A stretch of 64,000 nucleotides of DNA from contig CM062804.1 in NCBI GenBank assembly GCA_031772625.1, positions 276,241,174-276,305,173 of the forward strand. The letters are read 5' to 3'. Origin of the DNA: Pinus tabuliformis (taxonomy: Eukaryota > Streptophyta > Pinopsida > Pinales > Pinaceae). A model generated the notes under the pieces. The model saw only the letters and a list, made by a program, of their open reading frames with translations. It did not search any database and was not told the origin of the DNA. Position 1 is the stretch's first letter. Each line of letters opens with the position of its first letter. The translations under genes and the position numbers were made by a program. This document shows, piece by piece, positions 36,773 to 49,199 of this stretch.

Positions 36773-37814
36773 TGTTATAGACATTTTTGGGCCCTACAAT
36801 CCCAAGCATGAAATGTCCATAAACCAAGGGCTCCTAAGTCCCTAAAAGTGTTGTTCTAACCCCTAAAGGAACAAGGTCAACAGATTACAGCTTCTCCCAG
36901 AAGTTCTCCATGAGAAACTGCTCAAAATTGGTCAAAACAAGATCATTACAGCTGCTCCACTTGCTAAGTGTGTTGCATCTCACCCCAATACACTGTGAGG
37001 GTGTGTTTCATTTCAAAAGTCCCTTCTGTCGGGTGAGATGGGCGAGAATGACAAATGGTAGTGTCATTCCGCGAGGTGGAGAGGCAATGGAAGCTTCCAG
37101 AATCTTCTCCTATGACACTTGCCTCACTGAATTCGACCAAGGATGAGTAAGAGGCCATCAGTCTCCAAGTGGAAGCAAGAACTATCAGAGAGAAGACACT
37201 AATCAAATCACAAGGTGACTCATCCCCCTTACAGATATCTATATATGGATCCCTCATCCCAGAGATCCAGAGGCTGGAATTTTGCATATTGTAAGGAATT
37301 GCTGTTGGTTTTTTGAGACAAACATCAGATTTTTGGGTGATCTAAGCTTTGTTTGAGGTGAAGAGGGGCTTCTTTGCTGGGAGGTTGATGCTGGGTTAGA
37401 ACAACTGGTTGTAACTCCTCTTGGCTCTTTTCTTGTTTATCAATAAAAGCTATTTGAATTTTCCTCCATGCTTTTGTGTCATTGATTCTTGCTACATTTG
37501 TATGGTCAATTTACATCTGATCCTAGATTGTTTATGATTATAGATCCATATCTTTGTATAGTGCTATGCTTCTGTGATCTTATAGGTACTTTGTGGAGCT
37601 AGGCGTGCAAGGGAGCAGGTAGCTGAGGACTATCAAAGAAGAGAGGGATCAAATCTGGAGATTAGCGCAAGATAGAGGTTGGTATTTCTGTTCCTCTCTA
37701 TCTATAATTCATAAAGGAAAAACGAAAGTAGCTTTTCTCTGTTTGTTTATAAGGCAGCTGCCACACCTTAGTGGGATAGAGCAGTTCTATATAAACACTT
37801 TTCCCTGTAACAAA
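36773..37814 (+). repeat. E4 5' LTR (1,042 bp)
   Basis: Begins TGTTA and ends TAACA, a perfect 5-base terminal inverted repeat, followed by AAA and the PBS. A possible TATA-like stretch (ATATCTATATAT) lies near 37,233 and an AATAAA near 37,440. No second LTR of this type is present in the window. Confidence 0.82.
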
Positions 37815-37817
37815 ATG

Positions 37818-37835
37818 GCGACTCCGCTGGGGAGC
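37818..37835 (+). other. E4 primer binding site
   Basis: TGGCGACTCCGCTGGGGA, same type and same 3-base offset from the LTR as in E1 and E2. Confidence 0.8.
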
Positions 37836-39538
37836 TAATTAGTTTGTTTGTTTATCATTCTTTGTTGTTTGTTTCATAAACTTACAAGCAGCATTCGAAC
37901 TGCATTTGCCATAACAAATGCAAAGTAGACAACTGCTGCTCCAATCCATCTACTGGATCTGTCTATGATTTAAACAACTGATTCACAAACTATCTGATTG
38001 CCCTTGTGATAGCTCTTAGATCCTCCTTAGATCTACCCCTGATTGTTGCACTACTGATTGCTTTTTACTTGGCCAAAACCCAAGAACTGAACCGCAAACT
38101 ATGACCCGGAACCTGAACAGAGTCTTGTTTCTGGCCCAGCGCAGGTACTGTTCAGAGATTCTGAATTTCAGCGCACTTCCCGAGTGGACAACCTGCGCTG
38201 CATTTCAGATTCTCTGTGTTACATGTGCGCTGATCAGACTAGCTCTATGCAGTTGTGGCTTCTGTGATTCATTCTTTCCAGTTCTATTCCTGAATTTTGC
38301 TGCCTGTGATCAGTGTATGTCTGTTTGAAACCCCTTTTCCTTACTGTTATTTCACCTCCTTTGTACAAAAGAACTGTAGATGTTTTTGTGTGTTTGTTGA
38401 GTCATTTACAGTTCTCCTTTGCAAAATTAGCGTAATCGTACTGTCGTCCTTTGATTTGAAACTGTCGCAAGTGTCGATTTCAATCGTAGGAAAGAGTTTG
38501 ATTGCTTTTGATGGTTGATTATCCTATTACTATTGCTTTTGGTCCGAATTTGTAATTTTCTAGCGTCAAGAACAAGTATTCAGTTCAAAATCGTAAAGTG
38601 TTGTGATCATCTCCATTTTTTGATTTCGAAAAGAAACTTGTTGATATTTGTCACTTGAAAAGAAATTCAGATTTGTGCACCAACTTTCTTTTTAGCATTC
38701 ATATACTAAGAAAGTCGAAAACAAATACATGCATGTGCATTTGCATATAGACAGTCTGATTGGCTTGATTTAGGAAAGTGCATTTTAGAGTGTGCTCTTT
38801 GCTCTTTGTGAAAAGATTCTGTCTTTCTTTTCCCTAGTAGCTAGGATTTTCATTGCATAAAGGAGATAAAAAGTTTGTTTATCATCTTAGATTGCATTTT
38901 AGGAATTACATCTACATCTCGTGGTGAACCCGGAAGGAAAACTTCATAAACAAGATCAACTTAAAATAAATTCAATGAATCTAACAACGCTTTGGAACTT
39001 AACGCACAACATTTATAAGTCTAGGCTAGAGACGTATTCCGGCGTCGTAAAGCCTGGTAACTGTTGTTCTCACTGATGGTTGGGTGATTCCTCCACTTTG
39101 AGACGATAAGTGCCAGTACGGACTTGTGCTCCCACATACCGTCGAGTATATTTTGGGAGACCCCAATAGGCTTAATCCTTTATCCATAGGAAGCCGTGTC
39201 TGCCGCCCTATCGATTGCAATGCACTGAACACAACATTCAGGAAGATTGACTGCCGTACCGTAAAAAGTATTCTGTAGTTTTGCGATTGGTTTGGTAATC
39301 CCTCTACCTAGATTTCCAGAGCAGTCCCTTTCATTCCTTTTTAGACTCCCTAACAGAAAAGGTCCATCTGAGAACTTGTCACTTGAGGCTTATTAAAAAT
39401 CGAAGGAGACTAGAGTCATCTTTTGTTTTTTCTCGACTCTTAAAAATTGAAAAAACAAGTTGTGTCAAAGTGTCTAAAATTCATTTAATTCAGAAACATA
39501 CTTCCCATTTATTTTAGTTGATCGAGTAATTTGCAATC
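37836..39538 (+). other. E4 leader
   Basis: About 1.7 kb between PBS and gag with no supported coding frame. It differs from the E1 leader in sequence but is alike in length and place. Confidence 0.7.
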
Positions 39539-42500
39539 GTGGAAGAAAGTCAATTTAAAACCTGTCGTTCGCAGAGGCTTACGAGTCAACGGTCTTTGTC
39601 TCCGGAATCGAAACCAGTACGGACAAAGCGAACTCGTTTAACCGGTTCCAAATCTCCTGTTAAAGTTAGAACAAGTGTTCCAAAAACATCAGAGACTCCG
39701 GTTACTCCAAACATTTCTGGGATCCCTACCTCTACAGAAGAAGTTCAGCAGCCACAGAAGGACAATGATACTGATCCTAGTCTAAGAGTAAACACTTGTG
39801 TTACCGAACCAGTTACATTTTCAACCGGTTAGGAGAGTCTTGCTCTTCAAACATCTGTCGCTGCCGATTCCATACCTTCTTCGGCACCAGAAATATTCTA
39901 CAGACCTGACGGTCTTCTCCTTCCACCTGGTCTGACTGCCATAGAAGAGATTATAGAAGATCCTCCAACGAGTACTCCATCGCAATTTGGAGTCGGGATC
40001 ACTCTATATCCTTCTTCATCAGAAGTTAGTCTACCACCAGCAGAAGTTCCTGTAGAATCTCTAGGTAATCTTTTGGACAGACAACAAATGTCTGAACAAC
40101 CATCAACATCTAGGACTGTGTCGTCTGACACAGCGACGACAGAACTCCCTGCTAGCACTCCAACAATGTTCGCCGGTATACCATTTGTCCCGACTAGCTC
40201 TCAACTGCTAGAAGGAGCCCACTCAGGGGCCATTTCGACAGTATGGTCTGTTCCTGTTTGTTCATCCGGAATAATATTCGGAAACTCTTATGTTGAGTCT
40301 CAACAAATTGATCCATTTGGAGGTCAATTTGGGCAGTCCGGCCCCCAAGGGCAAACCATTCCCTTGAGTTCTAGATTACCACCGTATGGGGGGCAGTATA
40401 CCCTTTCATTATCCCCTCCGGGAGGATATCCATACGGGAGTTCACAACAACATTCGAGTTATACTGGAATTACCTCAAGCGGTTGGGTACCAATACTACC
40501 TCAATAACCAAGAGTTGTATATTCGATGCAATAATGCTTACCTATGTCAAATATACCAACTACGCCAGCTATTGTGACGTTGTCACAAGTTCAAGCGCTG
40601 CCTGTTGTATGCCAACCTCAGGTTTCTCAGGTTGTAATGCAACAGCCCCTTGACCCTGTGACTCAACCACAATCGCCGACTGGTGGAATGACACAGGTTC
40701 AGATGGGTACAATTACCCCTCATCTTGGTCAAACTGTTAGTATCGGTCAACAGCACATGGCTTCACAACCATGGCTAGTACAATACCAACAACTGCAATT
40801 CCAACAAGTATACCAAGGTTCTGAGCAACAAATCTTTGCAAATAGTGGACATCCGTATATTCAACACGGTCAAAATCAACCATTTTACAATGGTCATGCC
40901 CACCAACCTTACCAAAGTTACCAGCATCAAATGCATTATGCCGGTATGCAAAGACCGACTCCTCACGCAATCCCATCATATCCTGGATATGCTTCGCCTA
41001 ACCTGAATCAGCAGTTACCCTTTGTGGCAACTTTAGAGTTACCTGATTTAAATCGGTTAACAAACGATCCAATCGCTTACGCCCCTTGGTGGCCAGCGAT
41101 CCCGCATAAACTTCCATCAGATATTCCTAAATTTAATGGAAATTCGGGTGAAGATCCATCGAATCATGTGATGACCCTTCATCTATGGTGTTCATCAAAC
41201 ACCCTAAATGATGATTCGATAAGACTTCGCCTCTTTCAGAGGACGTTAATGGGTCCAGCGTAAAAATGGTACATCGAATTGCCTAGAGCTTCGTTTGACA
41301 ACTTCAGTACCCTAGCCACAACCTTTATAACCCATTTTCAGTTGCCAATAAGGTATGAAACGGGAACAGAACTTCTTACCAATTTCAAATAGACAACGGC
41401 CACTCACATATCTGATCATATACATGAGTGGCGACGTCGTCGTAGAATGGTAAAAACGTATGTCCCCGATTAGCTCCTAGCTGAATGGTTTATCAAGTCA
41501 TTACTACCTTCCATCACGGAAGATGTGGCAAAGGGGGAAGTTGTAACAGAAGAGCAAGTTATCGCTCGTGCGCAATATTTGGACTTGATTTACACTCAGT
41601 CTGGCATGCTCTACAATAAAATACCTGATGCCCCTAGACCAGAATTCTCAATTCCTCCTCCTCCTAAATCAAACAATGACTCTCATGCCAGCGATGGCAT
41701 GATTGGCACAACAAACACGAAATCGACAAAGGCTACATCCAAAAAGGCCCGTAATATTTCAGGTCAAAATGCAAAATATGAACTTCTTGCTTCAGAAGTA
41801 AATGCCGTATCGACGGATAAAAGCAAAGAAACCAAACAACCAGGGAGCAAGAAGAAAGGCAAAGGGAAGAAGAAGAAACATGAGGAATCATCACATGAAA
41901 AATCTTCTTCAAACCCTCCTGGAGATAGGAAACCAAAAAATCCATGCTTCATATGCGATGAGGATCATTGGACCGCAAATTTCCCACACAGAGCTGAGCT
42001 TAAGAAATTCTTGAAGAATTCAAAAACCTCAGCAGTGTTAACTGATCCGTTTCCAAATCCAGGAACAAATCTGGTTGAAAGTGGAAATGCTTCCCCGTCT
42101 CAAGTGCTAATGTTGTCGGTTTCAAAACAGTAAAATGATGCTTTGATATCGACAAGGAACAAAGATTACGGGAATCCACAGCTGTCGAACAAAAAAGATC
42201 AACCTAGTAGTTCGAGAACAACTTCGACAGAAGTTGCGCCGCCCATCATTCCTGAATTGAAAATAAAACCGCTGAAGGAAGTAGTGCACAAGTCGACGTT
42301 TAATCCCCGCGCTAGAGCGACACAACATTATAATATAGTGGAAGATTTGGCCCAATCACCATCCGCTATGTCGACTCTTGAAGTACTACAGAATTGCCCA
42401 TCCCAAAGGCAGGATTTATTATCAGCCATTGGTGGGATAGACCCAAAGGATTCCAATCTTGTATCCTTCGACCATAAAGGATACGATCCTCAATTACCAG

Positions 42501-43141
42501 CTCAACTAGCTTTCCTTGTTCAAGTGAAAGCCCTCAACAAAACTGTTCATCGAACAATTATTGATGAGGGAGCATCTACATGCATTATGTCCATGAGTTG
42601 CTAGAAAACTTTAGGATCTCCAACCTTGTCGTGATCTTCGACGACACTAAAAGCATTCGACAGAAGGACATATACCCCATATGGTATTCTAAGTAACTTG
42701 AAAGTTGAACTAGGAGGGAAAACGGTAGAAGTAGATGTTGAAGTAATCGATGGAAATCTTGATTACAACATCCTACTAGGAAGACCATGGATATATGCTA
42801 TGGCTGCTATTGTGTCGACCTATTTTAGGAAGATTGCATTTCCCTTTCAAGGAGGGATTACAATCGTCGATCAAAAAAACTTCCTCCACAATGGTTCTCA
42901 AGTTACAGGAAGCATTCCCATGATCCATGGAAGCCCCCATTCACTTCAAAATATCGGAGCAGGCCTACTAAAAGATCCTATATTAATGGGAACTTTCGCC
43001 CTTCCCCCTCCGGAAGTAGCATCGGTAGGAACCTGCAATATGATATCTTCTAAAAAGATCTCAGAAAATGATATCGACATGGATCATGACATGGTTTTTC
43101 CCCAAGCCCAACGGAAATATTGTAGCAATCAATGTTCCTAG
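39539..43141 (+). pseudogene. E4 gag-protease, broken
   Basis: Starts at GTG 39,539 with A at -3 and G at +4, nine bases after an in-frame TAA. The S/P/T-rich N-terminus (39,539-40,507), a Q-rich stretch and the capsid domain (about 41,020-41,480) follow, the latter with DIPKFNGNSGEDPSNH. The knuckle near 41,945 has lost its last Cys (CFICDEDHWTANF). Protease IDEGAST is near 42,560 and LLGRPW near 42,775. Stops occur near 39,830, 40,505, 41,261, 41,388, 41,473, 42,131 and 42,602, with frame changes between pieces. It would form the particle shell and protease if intact. Confidence 0.84.
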
Positions 43142-43311
43142 CATGGGAGGCAAACCCCAATCAATGCTCATCAAGCGTTTGGATAGATAGGTCTAAAGAA
43201 TATGGTACCCCTTCGGATCCTTGGTCGCGAGTGCATGTCACCGACGAAGGAATTATCCAATCAATGGTAATTGAAGGGGTTCCATGGAATGATTCATTTT
43301 CTGTGAAGTAG

Positions 43312-43467
43312 GGTTTCCTGGTTGCCCAGTTAAAGTTGCAGGTATTGCGCCATAGCTGAACGCGGCCTTCGCCACAGACAGAAAGAATAACACCTAAATT
43401 TCACCGCAGCAAGAAAGATCTGTATTACTCGCCACGCCACGCCACCTCTCCAGAATCAGTAGGTTCC
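43312..43467 (+). other. Probable 5' side of the WOX gene
   Basis: About 155 bases between the last Gypsy-like coding sequence and the WOX ATG, GC-richer than its surroundings and containing 'cgccacgccacgccacc'. It reads like a 5' UTR. No TATA box is clear within it. Confidence 0.4.
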
Positions 43468-44492
43468 ATGGAAAGGAAGGAATTAGAGATTACATGGTCC
43501 CGTTGGACGCCCACGAAAAGACAAAGAGATTTTGGAAGACCTCTTCAGACAAGGCCATCGTAACCCTAGTCGCTCTCGAATAAATGAGATTACCACTCTG
43601 CTCAAACAACACGGCAAAGTAGAAGCAAAAAATGTGTTTTATTGGTTTCAGAATACTCAAGCACGCAGCAAGAGTAAACAGAAAATGAAGACCCGTCAGA
43701 TGCAGCGATCTCGATTTGAATCAACGCGTCAGGTTCTGAATGAAGAAGCTACTGTGAAAAGCTTGGAGGGCCAAACCTGTTATCCTCCAACTAAGGGTAA
43801 ACTATAGTTACTTTGTTTTTTTAACAGTCTTAAAAGTTTCCATTTTTAGTTGCCTACTTATCCTGTAGCCATGTCTGTCTATTTTCAGCTGATGGCAAGA
43901 TCGTGTATTATACAAAGGATATGGCCCAGTTTTCACCTCAGGTAGCGAAAATTTAGTGGGCAGCTTGTTATTCTCTTCCCTTTTTAATTGTTAAATCTAG
44001 GTTTCACGTATTTGTTTCGCTCTCTGATTCATTATCCACGTATTTTAGATTATGGTCCAGGAAACCACAAATTCACCAGTATCAGCCTCCGGTACGTCAA
44101 CACAAAGGTTCATACCTATTGATTTGTCATCGAAACAACATTTACAATCTGTTGGGGTCGAAACTTTCTCAGAACCCGATCATTTCACATACAATATGTG
44201 GAACAAAGAAGCCCATAGAAAAGATGGATGGCTGCATAATTTTACAGACCCTCGCAGAAGTAACGTCATGACGAATTGTGCAGCTGCTCAGGAACATGAG
44301 AAAAGAGAGGAATTGCTGGAGCTGTTTCCTTTGCACCCGGATGGTAACCTCAGGTCCAAGTGCAACAGTAGTTTGAACGGTGAACAACAAACCAACAACC
44401 TGAGGTTGGGTGGTGGTGTATTCTTGTCATTAAAGTTTGTGCCTCAGATACAAACGAATTGCATGCTCCCTCTATTTTATTCATTTCCATGA
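43468..44492 (+). pseudogene. WUSCHEL-related homeobox (WOX) gene copy, WUS clade, frameshifted
   Basis: Three exons fit: 43,468-43,796, 43,889-43,941 and 44,049-44,492, with GT...AG introns of 92 and 107 bases and frame kept across both. Exon 1 holds a WOX homeodomain: TWSRWTP at the N-terminus, then EILEDLF, KVEAKNVFYWFQN and QARSKSK. The helix-3 core WFQN and R55 are present; the usual HK before AR reads TQ. Exon 3 carries ELLELFPLHP (44,310-44,339), a WUS box with Leu for the usual Thr. WOX proteins are nuclear regulators of stem-cell and embryo patterning. Two bases appear to be missing near 43,523-43,526, in the first homeodomain helix, which breaks the frame. It is a pseudogene or a sequencing slip. 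It lies directly downstream of truncated E4. Confidence 0.8.
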
Positions 44493-45020
44493 TCATAAAT
44501 CCCGTCCAATCCGTTCACAAATTTTGTCATTTGAAATGTACGTTGAGGTCAGGTTTATCATACAATCGAAATACCTCAACCAATATGAGTGTTTTAGTTG
44601 AATAAATAAATGTCTCTTCCCCTTTTACGATAAATATCTTCACTCTCAATTCATAACCATTTTTGAGTTTACTAATCTGGGGAAATAAAAATATTTTTGA
44701 GGTTCGCATTGTTGTAAAGTAAAATGTTTTGCTAGGATTAGAGGGCCACATTGTTAGTTCAAGTTCATCCTTAATCTGGATAGCATGAATACAAAATTTG
44801 CCTAAACCTAATTTCATAAAAAGGTTTGATTTTCACTGTGGAACTTGAATTGGCTACGAGGAATTGTGCATTTGCTAAATGAAGCATACCGCATTACCCT
44901 ATAGGATGAAGAAGCATTTTCGCTTGCAAATGGAGAAAACTTTAATAGGTGAAAACTGGTGTAAACGATCAATATTTAACGACCAATAGATTTAGGTTTT
45001 GTAATATTTTTATATTTTTG
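44493..45020. other. Intergenic, nothing recognised
   Basis: AT-rich DNA after the WOX stop. I see no frame or element end; it may include the WOX 3' UTR. Confidence 0.4.
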
Positions 45021-45576
45021 GGAGGAACTTATTAGAATTACAATAATGTCAAATCAGAAGGAAATAGGAACTTGGTGAGTGGGGAGCCACATAGCACTAA
45101 TCAAAATTTTAACATTTATTAAAACTAATGTATCATTTTGTTAATTTAGCTAAAATTAAGTTTGTTATTATTTATTTTTAATGTTTTTGTAAAAGAATAA
45201 TAAAAATAATGATAATGTAATTTTAAGATTATGGCAAAATTAGATATTAAATTGATATATGAATTTTATCATTTAAAGTTTATAAAGGTATATATATTTT
45301 AATCCTGCTTATATTTGAACCTATAATATTCTACTAATATAATAATGAGGAACTTATCATGGAGGAACATATTAGAATTTCAATACTCAATACCCTAGGA
45401 AATTGTTGGGTGGGAGCCATGTGATAGGAATGTAATCTTTTAAATTTATTAAAAGTAATGGAAGATTTTGCTAATTGAATTAACTTTTAATAACTAAATT
45501 AAAATTAAGTTTGTTATTTATTTATTTTTAATGTTTTTGTAAAAGAATAATAATAATAATAATGATAATTTAATTT
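45021..45576. repeat. Tandem duplication of an AT-rich unit
   Basis: Unit 1 (about 45,021-45,262) and unit 2 (from about 45,360) share 'ggaggaac.tattagaatt', the 'ttattaaaa.taatg' part, 'aaattaagtttgttatt' and 'aatgtttttgtaaaagaat'. Unit 2 is cut at 45,576 by LINE A and resumes on the other side at 59,641, so unit 1 acts as an empty-site reference. Confidence 0.65.
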
Positions 45577-45899
45577 AACTTATTTCCAAAGGAAAAATCG
45601 AACTTTTTATTAAAAAAATAAAAAGTTACATCTGTAGATGCTATAAGCATTCTTGAAGTCTTGTTCACATTGTTGCAAAAAACCAGAACCTCTATGAAGA
45701 CATATAAAACACAACCTCCCCATAAGAGAAATAGCATTGAAGAGCCTACTCAACATTGGAGAAAAGAACTTGTCTTGCCCCACATCTATTTTGAACATTT
45801 GATGCTCTGTCAAAACAGGCCAAGGATATAAGAGGGTTTATCTATTATTCCTTTATGATTCAGGAGATTTGTGGGGAAGTAGTCAATGAGAGGAGAGAA

Positions 45900-47955
45900 A
45901 AAATTGATGTGCATTCCGCTGCAATGAGGTATGGTGCCAAGGGGACATCCCTAAATATCACCTTATTTCTAGCCAACCAAATTCCCTAGGAGATGATGGG
46001 TGGAATATGTTTTGGATTTTCCTCTTGATTTTGTTGCCACAGGACTTGCCAAGCCTCCATGACAGACTTCCCTCACCATCACTCCCTGATTCTCATGAGA
46101 TTCAATGCGAGCTCCCAAACTTTTGAGGTGAAAGGACAGGTTAGGAAAACATGGTTTGTAGTTTCTTCTACATTCTTGGAAAGTGTACACCATCCAGGTC
46201 TATTCTTATTCCTTTTTTGCACATTATCTCAAGTACAGACTTTATTCCTAAGGAGACACCAAAAGAATAAGCGTTCTTTTGTTGGGAACTTCAATTACGA
46301 GAGGGATATCCACCACCATCGCTCACTTCCATGGGATCTTCTATCAATCTGGTAATCATAGCCATATTTTGGGGAGTAAAAGCCATTTTGGGAATGTACC
46401 CACCGAAGCTCATTTGGATGGTCTCTTAACCTGATATTTGATTGAATCATGTCTATGATGAAGGACTGCCATATACATCTCCACCATGAATGAATTTGAA
46501 GCACTTCGATAATTTTCCAACCTTGTTGCCAAAGAGAGGACTCTTCAGGGGTCGTAATCTGGTTAAGGGAGTTTATTCCTTGATCTCCTTTAGGAAAGAA
46601 AAATTTTCGTTGCATCCCATCCATGGATCGTCCCCTATTCTCACTTTTCCCCATTCCCAACCATCCAAGCTAGCCCTTCTTCAATTATGACTATTGATTC
46701 CAGAGTAGCCTTCCATATTGATGTTGCACTGGCTGGTTTTTTATTTACTCAGCAAATCCACTTCTCCATAGATTCAGGGCCTATATTTTCTCTTTACTAC
46801 CATTGTCCACAGGTATTCCTTTGTTATGAGCCTCCATGCCAATTTTTTCACTAGTGACAATGCGAAAATGGGGAGATACTTAATACCGAAACCTCCCTAA
46901 ACCTTTGGGATGGATTTTTTCTCCCAAGCAACCCATGGAAGGATACCCTCATTTTTTCAACTGGCCCACATAAATCGCCCACACAGTTTCCTGATCTGAG
47001 CTAAAATTCCTTTTGCTACCCATGTGAGGGAAATCTAGTAAATTGGAATGGCCACTAGAACTAATTTGCTTCCATCGCTTGAAAGATAATTATAGCTCTA
47101 ATGTTTAATCCTCCTTTCCACTTTTGATGACAGCTACTGCTAGTCGTGTTTTCTATAGTTATCTGGCTTCAATTGAAAGCATAAGTATTTGAATTTGTTT
47201 GTCATAGGAATTGCTCGATGAGGGAGGCTTGTATTGACTTTTTTTATCTCCACAACCAAGCAGCCTTCATAAGCTATGGAATATTTATGCTCAATCCCAT
47301 AGCTTTTAAGAAAATATCAAGTGTGATTTTCAGTTTTTGGCTGTCTTATTTCACCCCATTACTGAAAAACAAGATATCATCTAAAAAAAAGATATGGGTG
47401 ATGAAAAATTTTCTAGCTACTTTGATCCCTTTTATCTCCCCTTTGCACTTTGCTACAACGATTAGCTGACTAAGACCTTCGGCTGCTAGTAAGAACAAAA
47501 AGGGTGAGAGGGGACATCCCTGCCTCATCCCTCTTTGGCTATGAAAAATGGGGAAACAAGTATGTTGATAAGTATGAAAAAGATTACACTTGTAATGAAT
47601 CCTATGACCCAATTTATGAAACCAATCTCGAACCCCAAATGGGTTAAAATTAAGTGAAGGTATATCCAAATAATTCTATCATAGGCCTTCAATAGATCTA
47701 TCTTCACAATGAACCCTTTTTTATTGTTCCTTTCCATAATGTGGATGGCTTCCTGAGAAACTCTAATGGCTTCATCCATCTGTCTTCTATCCAAGAATAT
47801 AAATTATTCTCTTGAGATGTTCGTGGAGAGGATGGATTTTAGGTGTACAACTATAACGTTTTATATGATTTTATAGATACAATTACAAAGCAAAATAGGC
47901 CTGACTTCCTCAAAATGTTTTGGATCGTCAATTTTGGGGATGAGGGCTATGAAAG
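45900..47955 (-). pseudogene. LINE A reverse transcriptase core and zinc-binding C-terminus
   Basis: RT motifs on the minus strand: FIVKIDLLKAYDR (about 47,710-47,670), RGMRQGCPLSPFLFLLAAEG (about 47,540-47,480) and the active site FLDD (usually Y/FADD). Further down, a WVHSQNGFYSPK segment (about 46,380) and a degenerate C-terminus fit the RT zinc-binding domain of plant LINEs. Stops and frameshifts are frequent. The enzyme would copy LINE RNA at a nicked target. Confidence 0.8.
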
Positions 47956-47960
47956 TTGAG

Positions 47961-49034
47961 TGTTGAAGATAGTATCAAGAAATGCTAAAAATAGAAAATT
48001 CTAAAAATAGCATTGCTATAAATAGCAGTTTCATCTAGTGTTGAAATTAGCTACAATGGATGAAAAGTGAAAGTGCCAAAAATAGCTTTTCTATAAATAA
48101 CATTTCAAGATACCTTCCTATTTTAGTTAGTCCATAAATTATAATAGGAAGTACACTTCGAATTTGAACTTAAGAGCTGTTTGAAAATAAATTAATTAAT
48201 TCACCATGAGTTAATTAGTTGTGAAAAATCAAACATGAAGTCTATTTGAGGAAATGCAACATTTTCTCCATTAATTGAGGAATTTATCCATTAGTTAAAG
48301 AGATAAGGATGAGTTTTAATTTGAGTAGTAATAAGTTGGCTCAGTTAGCTGAGTCAAGTCCAGTTAGATTGATTTAAACATTTTGTTTAAATTAATGTAA
48401 GTTCAGTTAGTTAATGCATGCTTGCATATAACTGCTGCTCTTCAGATAACTGAATATTCTCTCATACATAACTCATGCATGTCAGTTTAGACAGAGACCT
48501 AGTTGAGATCAAATGGAGGGACAATGTACTATCAGTTGCTAGGATATTCCTTGGTGAAAATTCCTCTCATGGAGAAGGATTCATTTCCAAGAGAATTTCC
48601 TTGTTACTTCTTCTTGTTTAGTGAGTTTGATGAGGACAATTCACACATGTGGCTTCACTCGACCCCAAGAAAAATTGTGCAAAGAAATAGGGGATTAGAG
48701 GACTTGAGGAGGATATATATACTTGTCTATTCAATCTATGAGCTTCATTGTTTGATTACAGAGAGAGAAAGAAAGCTTTTGAGCTAATTCTTTTTGTAAC
48801 TTGGACAATATTTGCACTTGTATGATAATACAAAGTTGGGGTTCTAGGTTGGTTCTTTCCCTTAGTTATATCTTCTCTATTATGTGTGATTTATTTCTTC
48901 TTATCAGTTATATGTGTTCTCATTGATGTTGCTCAATTCGATTAAGCTTCTGCATAATTGTTTGTAGAAGTAGATCAAGTATTTTGCTTTAGTATATTTC
49001 ATCATTAGGTGATCTATAGGTGGAAATTTCTACA
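47961..49034 (+). repeat. Copia A 5' LTR
   Basis: TGTTGAAG...TTCTACA, 1,074 bp. It starts after TTGAG and is followed at once by the PBS. Two CTATAAATA strings lie near its start (about 48,016 and 48,091). Confidence 0.93.
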
Positions 49035-49044
49035 TGGTATCAGA
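49035..49044 (+). other. Copia A primer binding site (initiator Met tRNA)
   Basis: TGGTATCAGA immediately after the LTR, the usual Copia PBS complementary to the 3' end of initiator-Met tRNA. Confidence 0.9.
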
Positions 49045-49199
49045 TCAAAGGTGATCGAGGAAGAATAGTATACAAGAAGGGAGAAGTTTGAAGTTTTTGA
49101 TTCCTGAATATAGAAATCAAGTTCTTATGAAATATCTATTTCACTTATGGTGTTCAGTGGTTTAAGACTCGAGTATGCCCTTGATGGTAGCTTGAATTA

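Larger units (their letters stand above)
36773..43311 (+). mobile_element. Gypsy element E4, truncated after protease
   Basis: 5' LTR (36,773-37,814), PBS, about 1.7 kb leader, gag and protease, all on the plus strand. It is clearly related to E1 (same gag order, same DEGAST protease string) but diverged. Pol and the 3' LTR are absent: family-like coding sequence fades near 43,311, where the 5' side of the WOX gene begins. It inserted into Copia C. Confidence 0.85.

Noticed and set aside
44390..44440. EAR-like repression motif at the WOX C-terminus (LRLGGG, FLSL)
   Set aside because: It does not fit LxLxL or DLNxxP well and could be read-through past a lost splice site or stop.
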